DNA of 64,000 nt from Arcobacter_B sp049472135 (GTDB taxonomy: Bacteria; Campylobacterota; Campylobacteria; Campylobacterales; Arcobacteraceae), in NCBI RefSeq assembly GCF_049472135.1, contig NZ_JBMOVV010000006.1, forward strand, positions 62,001 through 126,000, given 5' to 3'. Position numbers and translations under genes: made by a program. Below the pieces are notes generated by a model, which searched no databases, was not told the DNA's origin, and saw only the letters and a list, made by a program, of their open reading frames with translations. Below, piece after piece: positions 1 to 8,666 of the stretch; the stretch's first letter is position 1, and each line of letters opens with the position of its first letter.

Positions 1-48
1 ATATTTAAAATTAAAATTTAATTGAAAATGAATCTAAACCAAACTATA

Positions 49-76
49 GAAAGGACTACAATCTTATAGTCCTTTC
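49..76 (+). terminator. Hairpin, possible terminator
   Basis: Ten-base perfect inverted repeat (GAAAGGACTA / TAGTCCTTTC) with an 8-base loop. Only a weak T-rich tail follows, so it may be a terminator of a gene that ends before the window or a leftover of the decayed region. Confidence 0.4.
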
Positions 77-79
77 TAT

Positions 80-252
80 CACATCAATTTTAATAATATT
101 ACCAGTTTTACTATTTAGTGAAAATGATATTGCAAATAATAAAACAATAGTTAATGCCCTTAATTTCATTTGTTCCTATTATTTTAGGAGTCATAATTAT
201 TGAAGTCCTAATAGCGAGGTTTATACCAATATATACAATAGTAAAAGATTAA
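80..252 (+). pseudogene. Possible remnant of a membrane protein gene
   Basis: Two overlapping frames read as hydrophobic, membrane-like peptide: one from about 84 (SILIILPVLLFSENDIANN...) and, after an apparent frameshift near 155-165, a second (ISFVPIILGVIIIEVLIARF...) stopping at 252. Joined, they look like the last two transmembrane segments of a transporter. There is no start codon with a ribosome binding site. The family cannot be recognised, and it lies directly in front of an IS remnant, so it may be a gene broken by that insertion. This is inference from hydrophobicity only. Confidence 0.25.
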
Positions 253-254
253 AG

Positions 255-690
255 TATTAAAGAGAAGTAGTTGTGTGACCAATAAGTAATACTTTAATAA
301 CTTCTATTGAAAAAGATTCATTAAAAATGGCAATAAAAAAACAAATCCAAATAAAGGGTTAATTTATTATAAAGAGAGGAAGTCAATATGCTTCATATGA
401 ACATAAATATCTTTTAGAAAAAATGGAGTCATTCAAAGTATGAGTAAAAAAGGTCACTGTTGGGATAATGCAGTTGCAGAGAGTTTTTTCATAGTTTAAA
501 ACTGAATTTATTCATCATGAGAAGTTTTAACATGAAAAGAAGCAAATTTTGTTATCAAATTTGTTTCTCTTATTGGGATAGTTTTTATATAGCTATGTTT
601 CTTATCAGTCTTTTAAATATTTTAAAACTATGTGGAAATTTAAAAATAGAAAAAAAGATGGAAGTGAAGATAAAGACTTTAAGTATTTTG
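255..690 (+). pseudogene. IS3-family transposase (OrfB) remnant, inactive
   Basis: Reading across frames gives the C-terminal half of an IS3-type DDE transposase: a stretch like DSLKMAIKKQ...NKGLI, then YYKERKSQYAS, then QSMSKKGHCWDNAVAESFF, then SLKTEFIHHEKF. In active relatives the second block is HSDRGSQYAS; here the catalytic Asp is replaced by Glu and its neighbours are changed. Several frameshifts and stops break the frame, including one just after AESFF near 495. No start, no OrfA and no terminal inverted repeats are visible. An open frame at 517-714 begins inside this remnant and is not a separate gene. Confidence 0.75.
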
Positions 691-1575
691 ATTAAACTCT
701 TTTTTTATCACTGAAATAAAAACTGCTAAAGAGACTAAAAGTGTTGCAATTAAAAGTTTCATTGTAAATACTTCTTCTAAAAAAGCTACACTTAAAACTA
801 TAGCAATCACAGGAACAAGCAGTTGTAAAATACTTGCAGTAACTATTGTAATTTTTGGCAATACCTTATACCAAATCACATACCCAATAGCTGAAGTTAT
901 ACTTCCTGATAAAAAACTAAGCATAATTCCTTCTAAACTAAAGTTTAATGACTCAAAAGATACAAAGATAAAAAACATACAAGTAAAAAATAAAGCTTTT
1001 AAAAAATTATCATAGGTAATAAACAAAGCATCACTAGTTGCCTTACCTATTACTGAATAAATACCCCAAGCAATACCAGATATAATCATCAAAAATAAAT
1101 GAAAATATGAAATAGCGAAATCACCACTTGGATATAAAAGATAAACCAAACCAGTAAAAGCTAAAACTATTCCAATTAGTTTATTTAGATTTATTTTCTC
1201 TTTAAAAAATAGTGAGCTAATAAGCATTGTTAATTGTACAGCTGTAAATAAAAGAAGTGTTCCAAAACCTGCTTCTAAATTTAAGTATGAGTATGAAAAT
1301 CCAATAGCGTATAAAAAAAGCATGAAAGAGCTAAGCCAATTATTTTTAAGATTTATTTTTTTTAATTTAAATTCTGACTTTTTATTTTCTCTAAAAGCTA
1401 ATAAAAGAACTAAAGTTAAAAAAGCGAAAAAGACTCTAAAGAAAGTAAAAGAGTAAGCATCAATATAGTTATTTACTAGTGCTATTTTACATAAGATAGA
1501 GTTAAGACTTAAAAATAGTAAAGAAAGAGCTATTAAACCAATTAGGTTAAACTCATTTCTTTCTATTTTTATCAT
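679..1575 (-). CDS. EamA/DMT-family permease
   Basis: Inner-membrane protein of 298 residues with about ten hydrophobic segments in two similar halves, the layout of drug/metabolite transporters (EamA type). Residues GIAWGIYSVIGK in the middle and the end segment with LEEVFTMKLLIATLLVSLAVF are typical of the second EamA repeat. The family exports small metabolites or amino acids; the substrate cannot be read from sequence. It starts 4 bases after the stop of the upstream tolC-like gene, so it is probably the last gene of the efflux operon. The C-terminus overlaps the decayed IS region, but the protein has normal length. Confidence 0.85.
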   Translation of the reverse strand: MIKIERNEFNLIGLIALSLLFLSLNSILCKIALVNNYIDAYSFTFFRVFFAFLTLVLLLAFRENKKSEFKLKKINLKNNWLSSFMLFLYAIGFSYSYLNLEAGFGTLLLFTAVQLTMLISSLFFKEKINLNKLIGIVLAFTGLVYLLYPSGDFAISYFHLFLMIISGIAWGIYSVIGKATSDALFITYDNFLKALFFTCMFFIFVSFESLNFSLEGIMLSFLSGSITSAIGYVIWYKVLPKITIVTASILQLLVPVIAIVLSVAFLEEVFTMKLLIATLLVSLAVFISVIKKEFNQNT

Positions 1576-1579
1576 CTTA

Positions 1580-2836
1580 TTACTCTACTTCAAAAATTCT
1601 ATCAAGTGTCGCAATTGATAAATACTTATCGAAATATGCTCTATTGTATTTCTGTTTCGCAGAAGTTAATAAGAAGTTTGCATCTGTTAAATCCGTAGAT
1701 GTTGAAACTCCTTCTTTAAATCTGTTATTAACAATTTCATAGTTCTCTTTTGCTTGTTTTAAAGCTAAAGAGGCTGTTTCAAAATTATCACTTGCTACAT
1801 CAAGAGCTGATCTTGCATTTTCATACTGTAAATTTATATCAAGTTGTGTTTTTTGAATTTGAGTTTTTAACTTAGATATTTGTGTATTATAAATAGCAAC
1901 TTGTGTTTTTGTAGCTCCACCATTATATAAATTCCAAGAAGCACTTAAAGTTGCTACATTTTGATTGTCATTTCCATCTATTTCGTTAAAACCTAAATCC
2001 TCATAAAATCTATTATGAGCAAACTTAGCATCAATTTTTGGAAGGTATGAACCTTTTTGTGCTGTTTTTTGTTTCTTTAAAGATTCTAAGTTCATTTTTA
2101 AAGCTTCAATTTCACTTCTATTTTCTAATAACTCTTTTTTATAAGTTGAAGAAGTTATTGTTTTTGCTTCTAAGTTTTCAATTGATTCATTTGATAAATC
2201 AACTCCACCTAAAATATTTGATAATTGAAGTTTTGCAATTTTAACATCAGATTTTGCTTTTACTACATTTTGCTTTGCACCTGACATATTTACTTGAACT
2301 TGTAAAAAGTCATTTCTTGCTAATAAACCTTGTTCATATCTGTTTTTTGCATCTTTAAATTGATTATCAAAAAGTTTATATTCACTCTCATATGTTTTTA
2401 AAACATTTAGTTTATCAAGATAGTTTATATATGCTTTTTTAGTCTCTAAAACAATGTCATGTTTTAGTGCATTTAAAGAGTAATTTGAAGATTTAGATAA
2501 ATACTTCGAAGACTCTTTATTTGAAATATCTTTTAATCCATTAAATAGATTATAAGAAATTGCTGCACTAAAAGAAGCATCTTCTTTTGACTGATTTCCT
2601 ATAAGTTCATCTCTTTTATTATATCCATAAGATAAATCAAGTTTTGGTAAATAGTTTGCGTTTGCTAAATCTACATTTTGTAAGCTTTGCGTATAATCAT
2701 AAGCTTGTGCTTTAAGCTCATGATTATTTTTAAGTGCAAGTTCTACTGCTTGATTTAAATCCAAAGCATTTGCACCACTTACAAAAATAGATGCCACTAA
2801 AGATAGTTTTAATAGTCTGTTTTTAATATTTTTCAT
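1580..2836 (-). CDS. TolC-family outer membrane efflux protein
   Basis: Outer-membrane channel partner of the RND pump encoded just upstream. The 418-residue product has a signal peptide (cut near SGANA-LDLNQAVELAL) and the two repeated coiled-coil halves of TolC/OEP proteins, each starting with a helix that contains AxxNxxL-type sequence (ELALKNNHELKAQ) and ending with alternating Tyr/Asn-rich strands (SYNLFNGLKD, SWNLYNGGA). It lies 12 bases downstream of the RND permease gene in the same direction and would complete a tripartite pump. Length is slightly below the E. coli TolC size, usual for this group. Confidence 0.9.
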   Translation of the reverse strand: MKNIKNRLLKLSLVASIFVSGANALDLNQAVELALKNNHELKAQAYDYTQSLQNVDLANANYLPKLDLSYGYNKRDELIGNQSKEDASFSAAISYNLFNGLKDISNKESSKYLSKSSNYSLNALKHDIVLETKKAYINYLDKLNVLKTYESEYKLFDNQFKDAKNRYEQGLLARNDFLQVQVNMSGAKQNVVKAKSDVKIAKLQLSNILGGVDLSNESIENLEAKTITSSTYKKELLENRSEIEALKMNLESLKKQKTAQKGSYLPKIDAKFAHNRFYEDLGFNEIDGNDNQNVATLSASWNLYNGGATKTQVAIYNTQISKLKTQIQKTQLDINLQYENARSALDVASDNFETASLALKQAKENYEIVNNRFKEGVSTSTDLTDANFLLTSAKQKYNRAYFDKYLSIATLDRIFEVE

Positions 2837-2848
2837 ACACTTATCCTT

Positions 2849-5800
2849 TTATGCTTTACTTACATCTACTGGTTTATTTTTATTTGAAACTGCTTGTTCT
2901 AATTTTATAAAGAACATTAATAAAGCAGGTGTTACAAAAATTGTAAAGATTGTTGAAAATGCTAAACCACCAGTAATTACAGAACCTAAACCTCTATAAA
3001 ACTCTGAACCAGGACCTGGAACTAAAACTAATGGTAACATACCAAAAATAGAAGTTAATGAACTCATATAAATAGGTCTAACTCTTGTTCTTGTAGCTTC
3101 GATTACTGCTTTTTTATGCTCCATTCCATGGTTTTTGATATAGTTTAAACTTTGGTGTACAATTAAAATTGCATTATTTACAACAATACCAACTAAGATA
3201 ATAAATCCTAACATAGTTAAAATATCAAGTGGTTGTGGCGCAATAAATTTATTTGTTAATGCAAGCCCTATAAACCCACCAGCTGTTGCCAATGGAACTG
3301 TAAACATAATTACTATTGGATACACAAAGTTACCAAATAGTGCTGACATAAGTAAGTATACAATAACCAGTGCTAAAATAAAGTTACCAAGTAATAATCC
3401 AATTGTTTCAGTTAATTTATCAGCTGTTCCTGATAGATTAATATCAACACTATCAGAAATCATTCCTTTTGCTTTCATTCCAGCTAACATTCCACCAATA
3501 TTTTTCATAGCCTCATCAATAGTCATACCAGCTGGTGGTGTAACTTGAAGTGTAATTGTTCTTTTTCCATCTAAGTGTCTAATCTCAGAAATACCTGTAG
3601 TTGACTCATATGTTGCAAGTGATGCTACTGGAACTAAAGAACCATTTGGTAAAGCTATTTGAGAATTCATAATATCTTGTGGTGTTTGAATATACTCATC
3701 ACCAGCTTTTAATACTAAATCAATTTTCTTTTTACCATCTTGTTCAAAGTCACCAACTTTTCTACCACTCATAAGTACATCAACTGCAATACCTAAATCT
3801 CTTGAACTCATACCTAAAGCTTTTAGAGCATCTTGGTCTGGTTTGATTCTAACTTCTGGATATAAAAGTTCAACAGATGGAACTGGTCTTACTTGACTGC
3901 CTTGTAATGCACCCATTGTTGCACCAAATAACTGTCCACCAACATTTGCAATATCTTCAATACTTTCACCGCTAATATCAATATTTACAGTATTACCCTC
4001 ACCAATACCATTTTCAAATACACCTGATTGTAATGATACACCAAATACAGATGGCATAGAGTTTACAATTGGTCTAAACATTGGAATTAGCTCTTTTGCT
4101 CTATCTTCAACCATTGATGTTCCACCAAATAAGTTAAAGTCACCAAAAGATACAAAGAAGGCTCTATTTAATCCAGGAACCCCATCTACTTCTTGATTTA
4201 CATGTGGCTCAATTCTTTTCATTAAATATGCACCCATTTCATATCTCTCTTCATAAGATAATCCAGGAGGAGCAATTAAGATATTGAAAATCAAGTTTTT
4301 ATTTCCTTGTGGTAAATAATCCAATTTAGGGAATAAAACATAAATAGCACCTAATGAAAATGCTGCCAATGAAACAATTGTAACTATTTTAGTAAATAAG
4401 TTTTTTAATGAAACATTTACTATTGACATAATTAAGTCAACTAATTTCTCACCAAATTTTGCAATAGCTCCTGCATCTTTTGGCTCTTTTTTAGAAATAG
4501 ATGCAAATCTTTTCCAAAGCATTGGAATAACAGCAATTGATACAAATAAAGAGAATGATACTGCTGATGTTACAGCAATTGCAATATCTTTAAATAATTG
4601 TCCCGCTTCATCTTCTAAGAAAATAATAGGTAAGAATACAGCAATAGTTGTTGAAGCTGATGCAATTAATGCTCCCCAAACTTCACTAGCTCCTTTATAA
4701 GCAGCTTCACTAATACTATCTCCATTTTTTCTATGTCTATCAATATTTTCAAGTACAACAATAGCAGCATCAACTAGCATACCAACGGCAAATGAAATAC
4801 CTGCTAATGAAATAGTATTTAAACTTCTTCCCATTGCTTGAAGTATAATAAATGTACCTATAATCGAAATAGGAATAGCAACAGCAACAACAGCTGTTGG
4901 AGATATACTTCTTAAGAATGTAATTAGAATAATAACTGCAAGAATTGCACCTATCATAATGTTTTGTTGAACTAAATCAACAGAACCTACGATATAAGGT
5001 CTTTGGTCATATAACCAGTGAATCTTTAATTGTTTTTCTTTTAAAACACCTGCATTTAACTCATTTACTACTTTTTCTACATCATTTGTAAGTTGAACAA
5101 TATTTGCTTCACTATTTGGTTGAACCCCTAAGAAAATACCATCTTTTCCTAAGAACATTGCAACTGTACTTGCTGTTTCATATCCAAAGTTTACTTTTGC
5201 AACATCACCAACTCTTACTCTTTGTTCTCTATTTGAAATAAGTACAACATCTTCAATATCTTGTGTAGTTGAGAATTTATGTACTGTTCTAATTCTGTAA
5301 GATCTTCTATCAAGATTTTGAATACCTGCTGAAACATCCACATTTTCATTTTGTAAAGTGTTGATAACTTGGTTTATAGTAAGTCCATAAGAAGCAAGTT
5401 TATTTACATCAAACTCAATTTGCATCTCTTGTTCACGGCCACCACCGCCCATAGTTCCTGCAACACCATCAACTCTTTTAATAGCTGGTTTTATTTCATT
5501 CTCAAAGAAAGTTTTATATTCATCTACGTGTCTGTCATTTCCTTCAAGAGTTTGAAGCATCATCCAAATAACTGGACTTGCACTTGCAGTTTCAATTACT
5601 GGCTCTTCAGCAGCACTTGGGTATGAACTAACTTCATTTAACTTATTTGATACATCTTGTAATGCAGCTCTAATATCTGTTCCAAGCTTAAATGTAAGAG
5701 TAATTTCTCCATAATTATCCTTTGAAGATGACTCATACTCTATTAGGTTATTTAAACTTTTTAATGCCTCTTCTTGCTCTTCAATTATCTCTCTCTCAAT

Positions 5801-5974
5801 CTCATAGGGAGTAGCACCTGGCCAAGTAGTTGTTACTTTAATCTCAGGCTTTGTTACAGTTGGAGTTAATTGATAAGGAAGTTTAGTTAATGATAAAAAA
5901 CCGAAAATTACTACTATTAGTACTGATACGATAATAGTAACTGGGTTTTTTATGGAAAATTTAATTAAATCCAT
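2849..5974 (-). CDS. RND efflux permease (HAE family)
   Basis: Proton-driven inner-membrane pump of the AcrB/MexB superfamily, 1041 residues, full length. It has TM1 at residues 10-30, a large periplasmic loop, a TM cluster with the proton-relay segment GMLVDAAIVVLEN near residue 400, a second periplasmic loop, and a final TM block (GIVVNNAILIVHQ). The order adaptor - permease - TolC in one direction with 12-26 base gaps shows a complete tripartite system. By sequence it resembles the single-polypeptide multidrug type rather than the heavy-metal CusA type, because the Met-rich metal relay is not evident. Expression is probably repressed by the TetR regulator at the head of the operon. Confidence 0.93.
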   Translation of the reverse strand: MDLIKFSIKNPVTIIVSVLIVVIFGFLSLTKLPYQLTPTVTKPEIKVTTTWPGATPYEIEREIIEEQEEALKSLNNLIEYESSSKDNYGEITLTFKLGTDIRAALQDVSNKLNEVSSYPSAAEEPVIETASASPVIWMMLQTLEGNDRHVDEYKTFFENEIKPAIKRVDGVAGTMGGGGREQEMQIEFDVNKLASYGLTINQVINTLQNENVDVSAGIQNLDRRSYRIRTVHKFSTTQDIEDVVLISNREQRVRVGDVAKVNFGYETASTVAMFLGKDGIFLGVQPNSEANIVQLTNDVEKVVNELNAGVLKEKQLKIHWLYDQRPYIVGSVDLVQQNIMIGAILAVIILITFLRSISPTAVVAVAIPISIIGTFIILQAMGRSLNTISLAGISFAVGMLVDAAIVVLENIDRHRKNGDSISEAAYKGASEVWGALIASASTTIAVFLPIIFLEDEAGQLFKDIAIAVTSAVSFSLFVSIAVIPMLWKRFASISKKEPKDAGAIAKFGEKLVDLIMSIVNVSLKNLFTKIVTIVSLAAFSLGAIYVLFPKLDYLPQGNKNLIFNILIAPPGLSYEERYEMGAYLMKRIEPHVNQEVDGVPGLNRAFFVSFGDFNLFGGTSMVEDRAKELIPMFRPIVNSMPSVFGVSLQSGVFENGIGEGNTVNIDISGESIEDIANVGGQLFGATMGALQGSQVRPVPSVELLYPEVRIKPDQDALKALGMSSRDLGIAVDVLMSGRKVGDFEQDGKKKIDLVLKAGDEYIQTPQDIMNSQIALPNGSLVPVASLATYESTTGISEIRHLDGKRTITLQVTPPAGMTIDEAMKNIGGMLAGMKAKGMISDSVDINLSGTADKLTETIGLLLGNFILALVIVYLLMSALFGNFVYPIVIMFTVPLATAGGFIGLALTNKFIAPQPLDILTMLGFIILVGIVVNNAILIVHQSLNYIKNHGMEHKKAVIEATRTRVRPIYMSSLTSIFGMLPLVLVPGPGSEFYRGLGSVITGGLAFSTIFTIFVTPALLMFFIKLEQAVSNKNKPVDVSKA

Positions 5975-6000
5975 TATATTCCTTTTTTATATATCTGTGT

Positions 6001-7038
6001 TTATTTATTTATAATCTTAACTGGTGATTTTGGGAAAACTCTTTCATTTCCTTTTACAACTATTTGCATTCCTTCATTTAATCCTTGCCCTTCAATAGCA
6101 ACTTTATTTGATAAGAATCCAACAACTTTTACTGGGAACATCATTGCAATATTTTGCTCATTAACAGCAAATACTACATTTTGTCCAAATCTTTTAATAA
6201 CAGCGTCTCTTGGTAAAACTAAAGCTTGCGTAATTGCATCTTTTGAAAGACTAACTTTTGCTTCTTGACCATCAAATACAAAGCTATTTTCTACATTTGC
6301 TTTAAATTTAACAGGGAATGTTCTCGTTAATTTATCACCATTTGGAATAACAGCTGTAAGTTTTGCTTTAACACTTTGCTTACCAACTTTTACATCATAC
6401 ATATCACCAATTCTTAAACCATCAACAACCTCTAAAGGAATATTAAATGTAATCTCAGCTTTTGAAGTATCTACAATTTTAGCTATTGGACTTCCTGCAT
6501 TTGCCCACTCACCTAAACTAATACTTTTCTCTACAATTACACCAGAAAAAGGTGCTTTAATTCTTTTCTTATCACTTTGAATTGTAAGCTCTTTTAATTT
6601 AGCTTCTAATGCTTTTACATTACTTCTTGAAGAGTTTGATTTTAAAAGTGCATCATCATACTCTTTTTGTGTAATCGACTTTGATTCTAATAACTTTTTA
6701 TATCTTTCATAATCTTTTGAAGAGTTTTTCTCTTCATCTTTTGCAATACTTAAATTTGCTCTTGCTGCTTTGATTTGAGCATTTAGTAAATCATCATCAA
6801 TTTGCACTAAAGTTTTACCTTTAGATACTTTATCTCCCACTTCGAAATTTACTTTTTTTACAACACCTGAGTTTTGTGCTGCTAATGTTGATTCGTTATC
6901 AAACTTTAGTGTTCCTACAAACTCTTGTAAAGGATTTACTTCACCTTTTACTAATGTAGTAGTTTCAACTAAAGAAGGACCTTGCGCATGTAAAATCCCT
7001 AATCCTAAAAAAGCAGTAACTAAAATCTTTTTTATCAT
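6001..7038 (-). CDS. RND efflux periplasmic adaptor (MFP) subunit
   Basis: Membrane-fusion protein of 345 residues linking the RND pump to TolC. After a signal peptide (to about residue 18) come a biotinyl-lipoyl-like half motif (AAQNSGVVKKVNFEVGDKVSKG), a coiled-coil hairpin (about residues 95-150), the second lipoyl half (IKAPFSGVIVEKSISLGEW) and beta-barrel domains. It starts 9 bases after the end of the small DUF2798 gene, and 26 bases separate its end from the permease start, supporting one operon. No lipobox Cys is present, unlike the adaptor of the second RND operon at 35.6 kb. Confidence 0.92.
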   Translation of the reverse strand: MIKKILVTAFLGLGILHAQGPSLVETTTLVKGEVNPLQEFVGTLKFDNESTLAAQNSGVVKKVNFEVGDKVSKGKTLVQIDDDLLNAQIKAARANLSIAKDEEKNSSKDYERYKKLLESKSITQKEYDDALLKSNSSRSNVKALEAKLKELTIQSDKKRIKAPFSGVIVEKSISLGEWANAGSPIAKIVDTSKAEITFNIPLEVVDGLRIGDMYDVKVGKQSVKAKLTAVIPNGDKLTRTFPVKFKANVENSFVFDGQEAKVSLSKDAITQALVLPRDAVIKRFGQNVVFAVNEQNIAMMFPVKVVGFLSNKVAIEGQGLNEGMQIVVKGNERVFPKSPVKIINK

Positions 7039-7047
7039 TATCTTTCC

Positions 7048-7269
7048 TTATTTAATTAACTTATTTGTAATTTTATGCACAAATGGTGCAACAACAAAAA
7101 TGATTGGAAAAGCAAATAAAAATGCTTTTATATATGCTTCCATCCATCTAATAAAAAAATCATCTACTAAACCTAAATTTATAAAAGTAATAATCATACT
7201 CATTAAGAAACTCATAATAGATGACATAAAAAATGCAAATACTATATTCCTATATTTTGCAGGTATCAC
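7048..7269 (-). CDS. Small two-helix membrane protein, DUF2798-like
   Basis: A 73-residue protein with two hydrophobic segments (about residues 8-33 and 45-65) and the pattern FAFFMSSIMSFLMS...FINLG....FIRWMEAYIKAFLFAFPIIFVVAPFVHKI, which matches the DUF2798 type of small membrane proteins. Function is unknown. Its start codon overlaps the stop of the TetR gene (ATGA), so both are translated from one message, and it sits between regulator and pump. In many bacteria DUF2798 proteins accompany TetR-controlled transporters; a role in pump assembly is only a guess. Confidence 0.8.
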   Translation of the reverse strand: MIPAKYRNIVFAFFMSSIMSFLMSMIITFINLGLVDDFFIRWMEAYIKAFLFAFPIIFVVAPFVHKITNKLIK

Positions 7270-7868
7270 TTTTTAACCTCTATTAATTTAAAAATTGTAT
7301 TTAAAAAATTTTCAAACTTTTCTTCCACTTTATGGTCATTTTGACTCATTTTCATTAATACTAAACCTTTTTCAAAAATAAGTAAACTCTCTGCTAAATC
7401 AATAGCTTCAGGTTTTAAATCACCTATTTTTACACCATCTTCTAAAATCTGAACTAACTGTGTTTTAAAAAAATCATGAGTATCACAGTTAAACTCTTTC
7501 ATTGCACTATTTTCATCTGCTAAAACAATAGATAAAAACTCTTTATAACCATTGAAATGTTTCATATTTTCTTCACTATCATCTAAAACAAATTTAAAAA
7601 AATGTGCAATTTTATCTCTTGTATTTTTAACAGTCTTTATACTCTCTTTGAAATCATTGTGATACTCTTCAATATGAATATTTATTATTTCAAAAATAAT
7701 GTCATCTTTATTATCAAAATACTCATATACAGTCCCCTTACCAATACCTGCTGTTTTTGCTACTTGGGCAACAGTAAGATTCTTCATGCCAACTTCATGT
7801 ATTAAATCAGAACAAGCAAGAGCTACTTCTCTTCTTTTTTCTTCTTTATTTACTTTTCTTGGGCTCAT
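7266..7868 (-). CDS. TetR/AcrR-family transcriptional regulator of the efflux operon
   Basis: DNA-binding repressor of 200 residues with an N-terminal helix-turn-helix (TVAQVAKTAGIGKGTVYEYFDNKDDII, about residues 37-63) followed by a ligand-binding helical domain that contains a DUF-type TetR C-terminus. It is the first gene of the operon that holds the DUF2798 gene, adaptor, permease, TolC and probably the DMT permease, so it likely represses itself and the pump. Two copies of a TetR-type operator lie 43-126 bases upstream of the start. Confidence 0.92.
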   Translation of the reverse strand: MSPRKVNKEEKRREVALACSDLIHEVGMKNLTVAQVAKTAGIGKGTVYEYFDNKDDIIFEIINIHIEEYHNDFKESIKTVKNTRDKIAHFFKFVLDDSEENMKHFNGYKEFLSIVLADENSAMKEFNCDTHDFFKTQLVQILEDGVKIGDLKPEAIDLAESLLIFEKGLVLMKMSQNDHKVEEKFENFLNTIFKLIEVKK

Positions 7869-7910
7869 TTCACTCCTTCAAAATTTTTAAAAAGTTAAAA
7901 AATATTTCAT

Positions 7911-7927
7911 TGACCGACGGTCAGTCA
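7911..7927. promoter_or_regulatory. TetR-type operator, copy 1
   Basis: TGACCGACGGTCAGTCA, a 17-base near-palindrome (one mismatch between the arms TGACCGAC and GTCAGTCA) extended by TT/AAT. This form is widely seen in front of TetR-RND operons. It lies 43 bases upstream of the TetR start and fits autorepression. Confidence 0.8.
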
Positions 7928-7977
7928 ATAATTAATATGAGTATATTCTAAGATTTCTTAAAGTTTTTTTAATTAAC

Positions 7978-7994
7978 TGACCGACGGTCAGTCA
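7978..7994. promoter_or_regulatory. TetR-type operator, copy 2
   Basis: An exact second copy of the 17-base operator in the same orientation, 67 bases from the first. Being about 100 bases upstream of the divergent yceI-like gene, it could also bring that gene under the same repressor. Confidence 0.78.
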
Positions 7995-8095
7995 ATTTAA
8001 AAATATTGAAATATAATAATTTTATTACAATCTTTAAATAATATTATAAGTATTTCTTTTATATTATAAAACAATTTTTTTACTAAGGGATAAAT

Positions 8096-8647
8096 ATGAA
8101 AAAAATAGTATTTTGTAGTTTTATTTTATTAGCTTTAATTACAAATCTAAATGCTTATGAACAAAATGGTGACTTACTAATAAAATGGACAGGATTTAAA
8201 ACTCTTAAAAAAACTCCTGTTTCTGGAACTTTTAAAGATATAGAGTTCTCTATTATTAAAAATAAAAAGTTAGAAGAGTTTTTAAAAAGTGCAAAAGTAT
8301 CTATAAATACGAGCTCGTTTAACTCTAAAGATGATTTTAGAGATAAGAATATTACTTCTACACTTTTTTCACTTGCAAGTGCAAAAAAGATTGAAGCTTC
8401 TATTTCAAAAGTAAATATAAAAGATAGAGTTTTAAATCTAAAACTTACAATGAATGAAACAACAAAAGATGTTCCAATGAGGTTTGAGATTTTAAATGAT
8501 CTGATTTATGCAAAAGGTAGTATTGATATTTTGGATTACAATATGAAAAACTCTTTTTTAGCTTTTGCAAAAAAATGTGCTTCATTTCATGAAAACAAAT
8601 CTTATTCAGATGTAGAAATAGAGTTTTCTCTTCCATATAAAAACTAA
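8096..8647 (+). CDS. YceI-family periplasmic protein
   Basis: A 183-residue secreted protein: signal peptide (LLALITNLNA-YE) and then the YceI-like barrel pattern, recognised by GDLLIKWTGFKTLKKTPVSGTF near the start, SINTSSFNSKDDFRDKNITSTLF in the middle, and the repeated strands ending in VEIEFSLPYKN. The family binds isoprenoid-type lipids in a beta barrel; some members are linked to stress or quinone metabolism. A ribosome binding site (aaggga) precedes the ATG. It is divergent from the TetR-RND operon and shares its operator region. Confidence 0.82.
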   Translation: MKKIVFCSFILLALITNLNAYEQNGDLLIKWTGFKTLKKTPVSGTFKDIEFSIIKNKKLEEFLKSAKVSINTSSFNSKDDFRDKNITSTLFSLASAKKIEASISKVNIKDRVLNLKLTMNETTKDVPMRFEILNDLIYAKGSIDILDYNMKNSFLAFAKKCASFHENKSYSDVEIEFSLPYKN

Positions 8648-8666
8648 AGCTTTAAAGCTTTAGTTT
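8641..8666. terminator. Bidirectional terminator between yceI-like gene and selO
   Basis: Hairpin AAACTAAAGC / GCTTTAGTTT overlapping the ends of the two convergent genes. A/T runs on both sides let it work in either direction. Confidence 0.6.

Noticed and set aside
517..714. 65-codon plus-strand frame
   Set aside because: Begins inside the IS3 remnant, frame-shifted, with no homology of its own.
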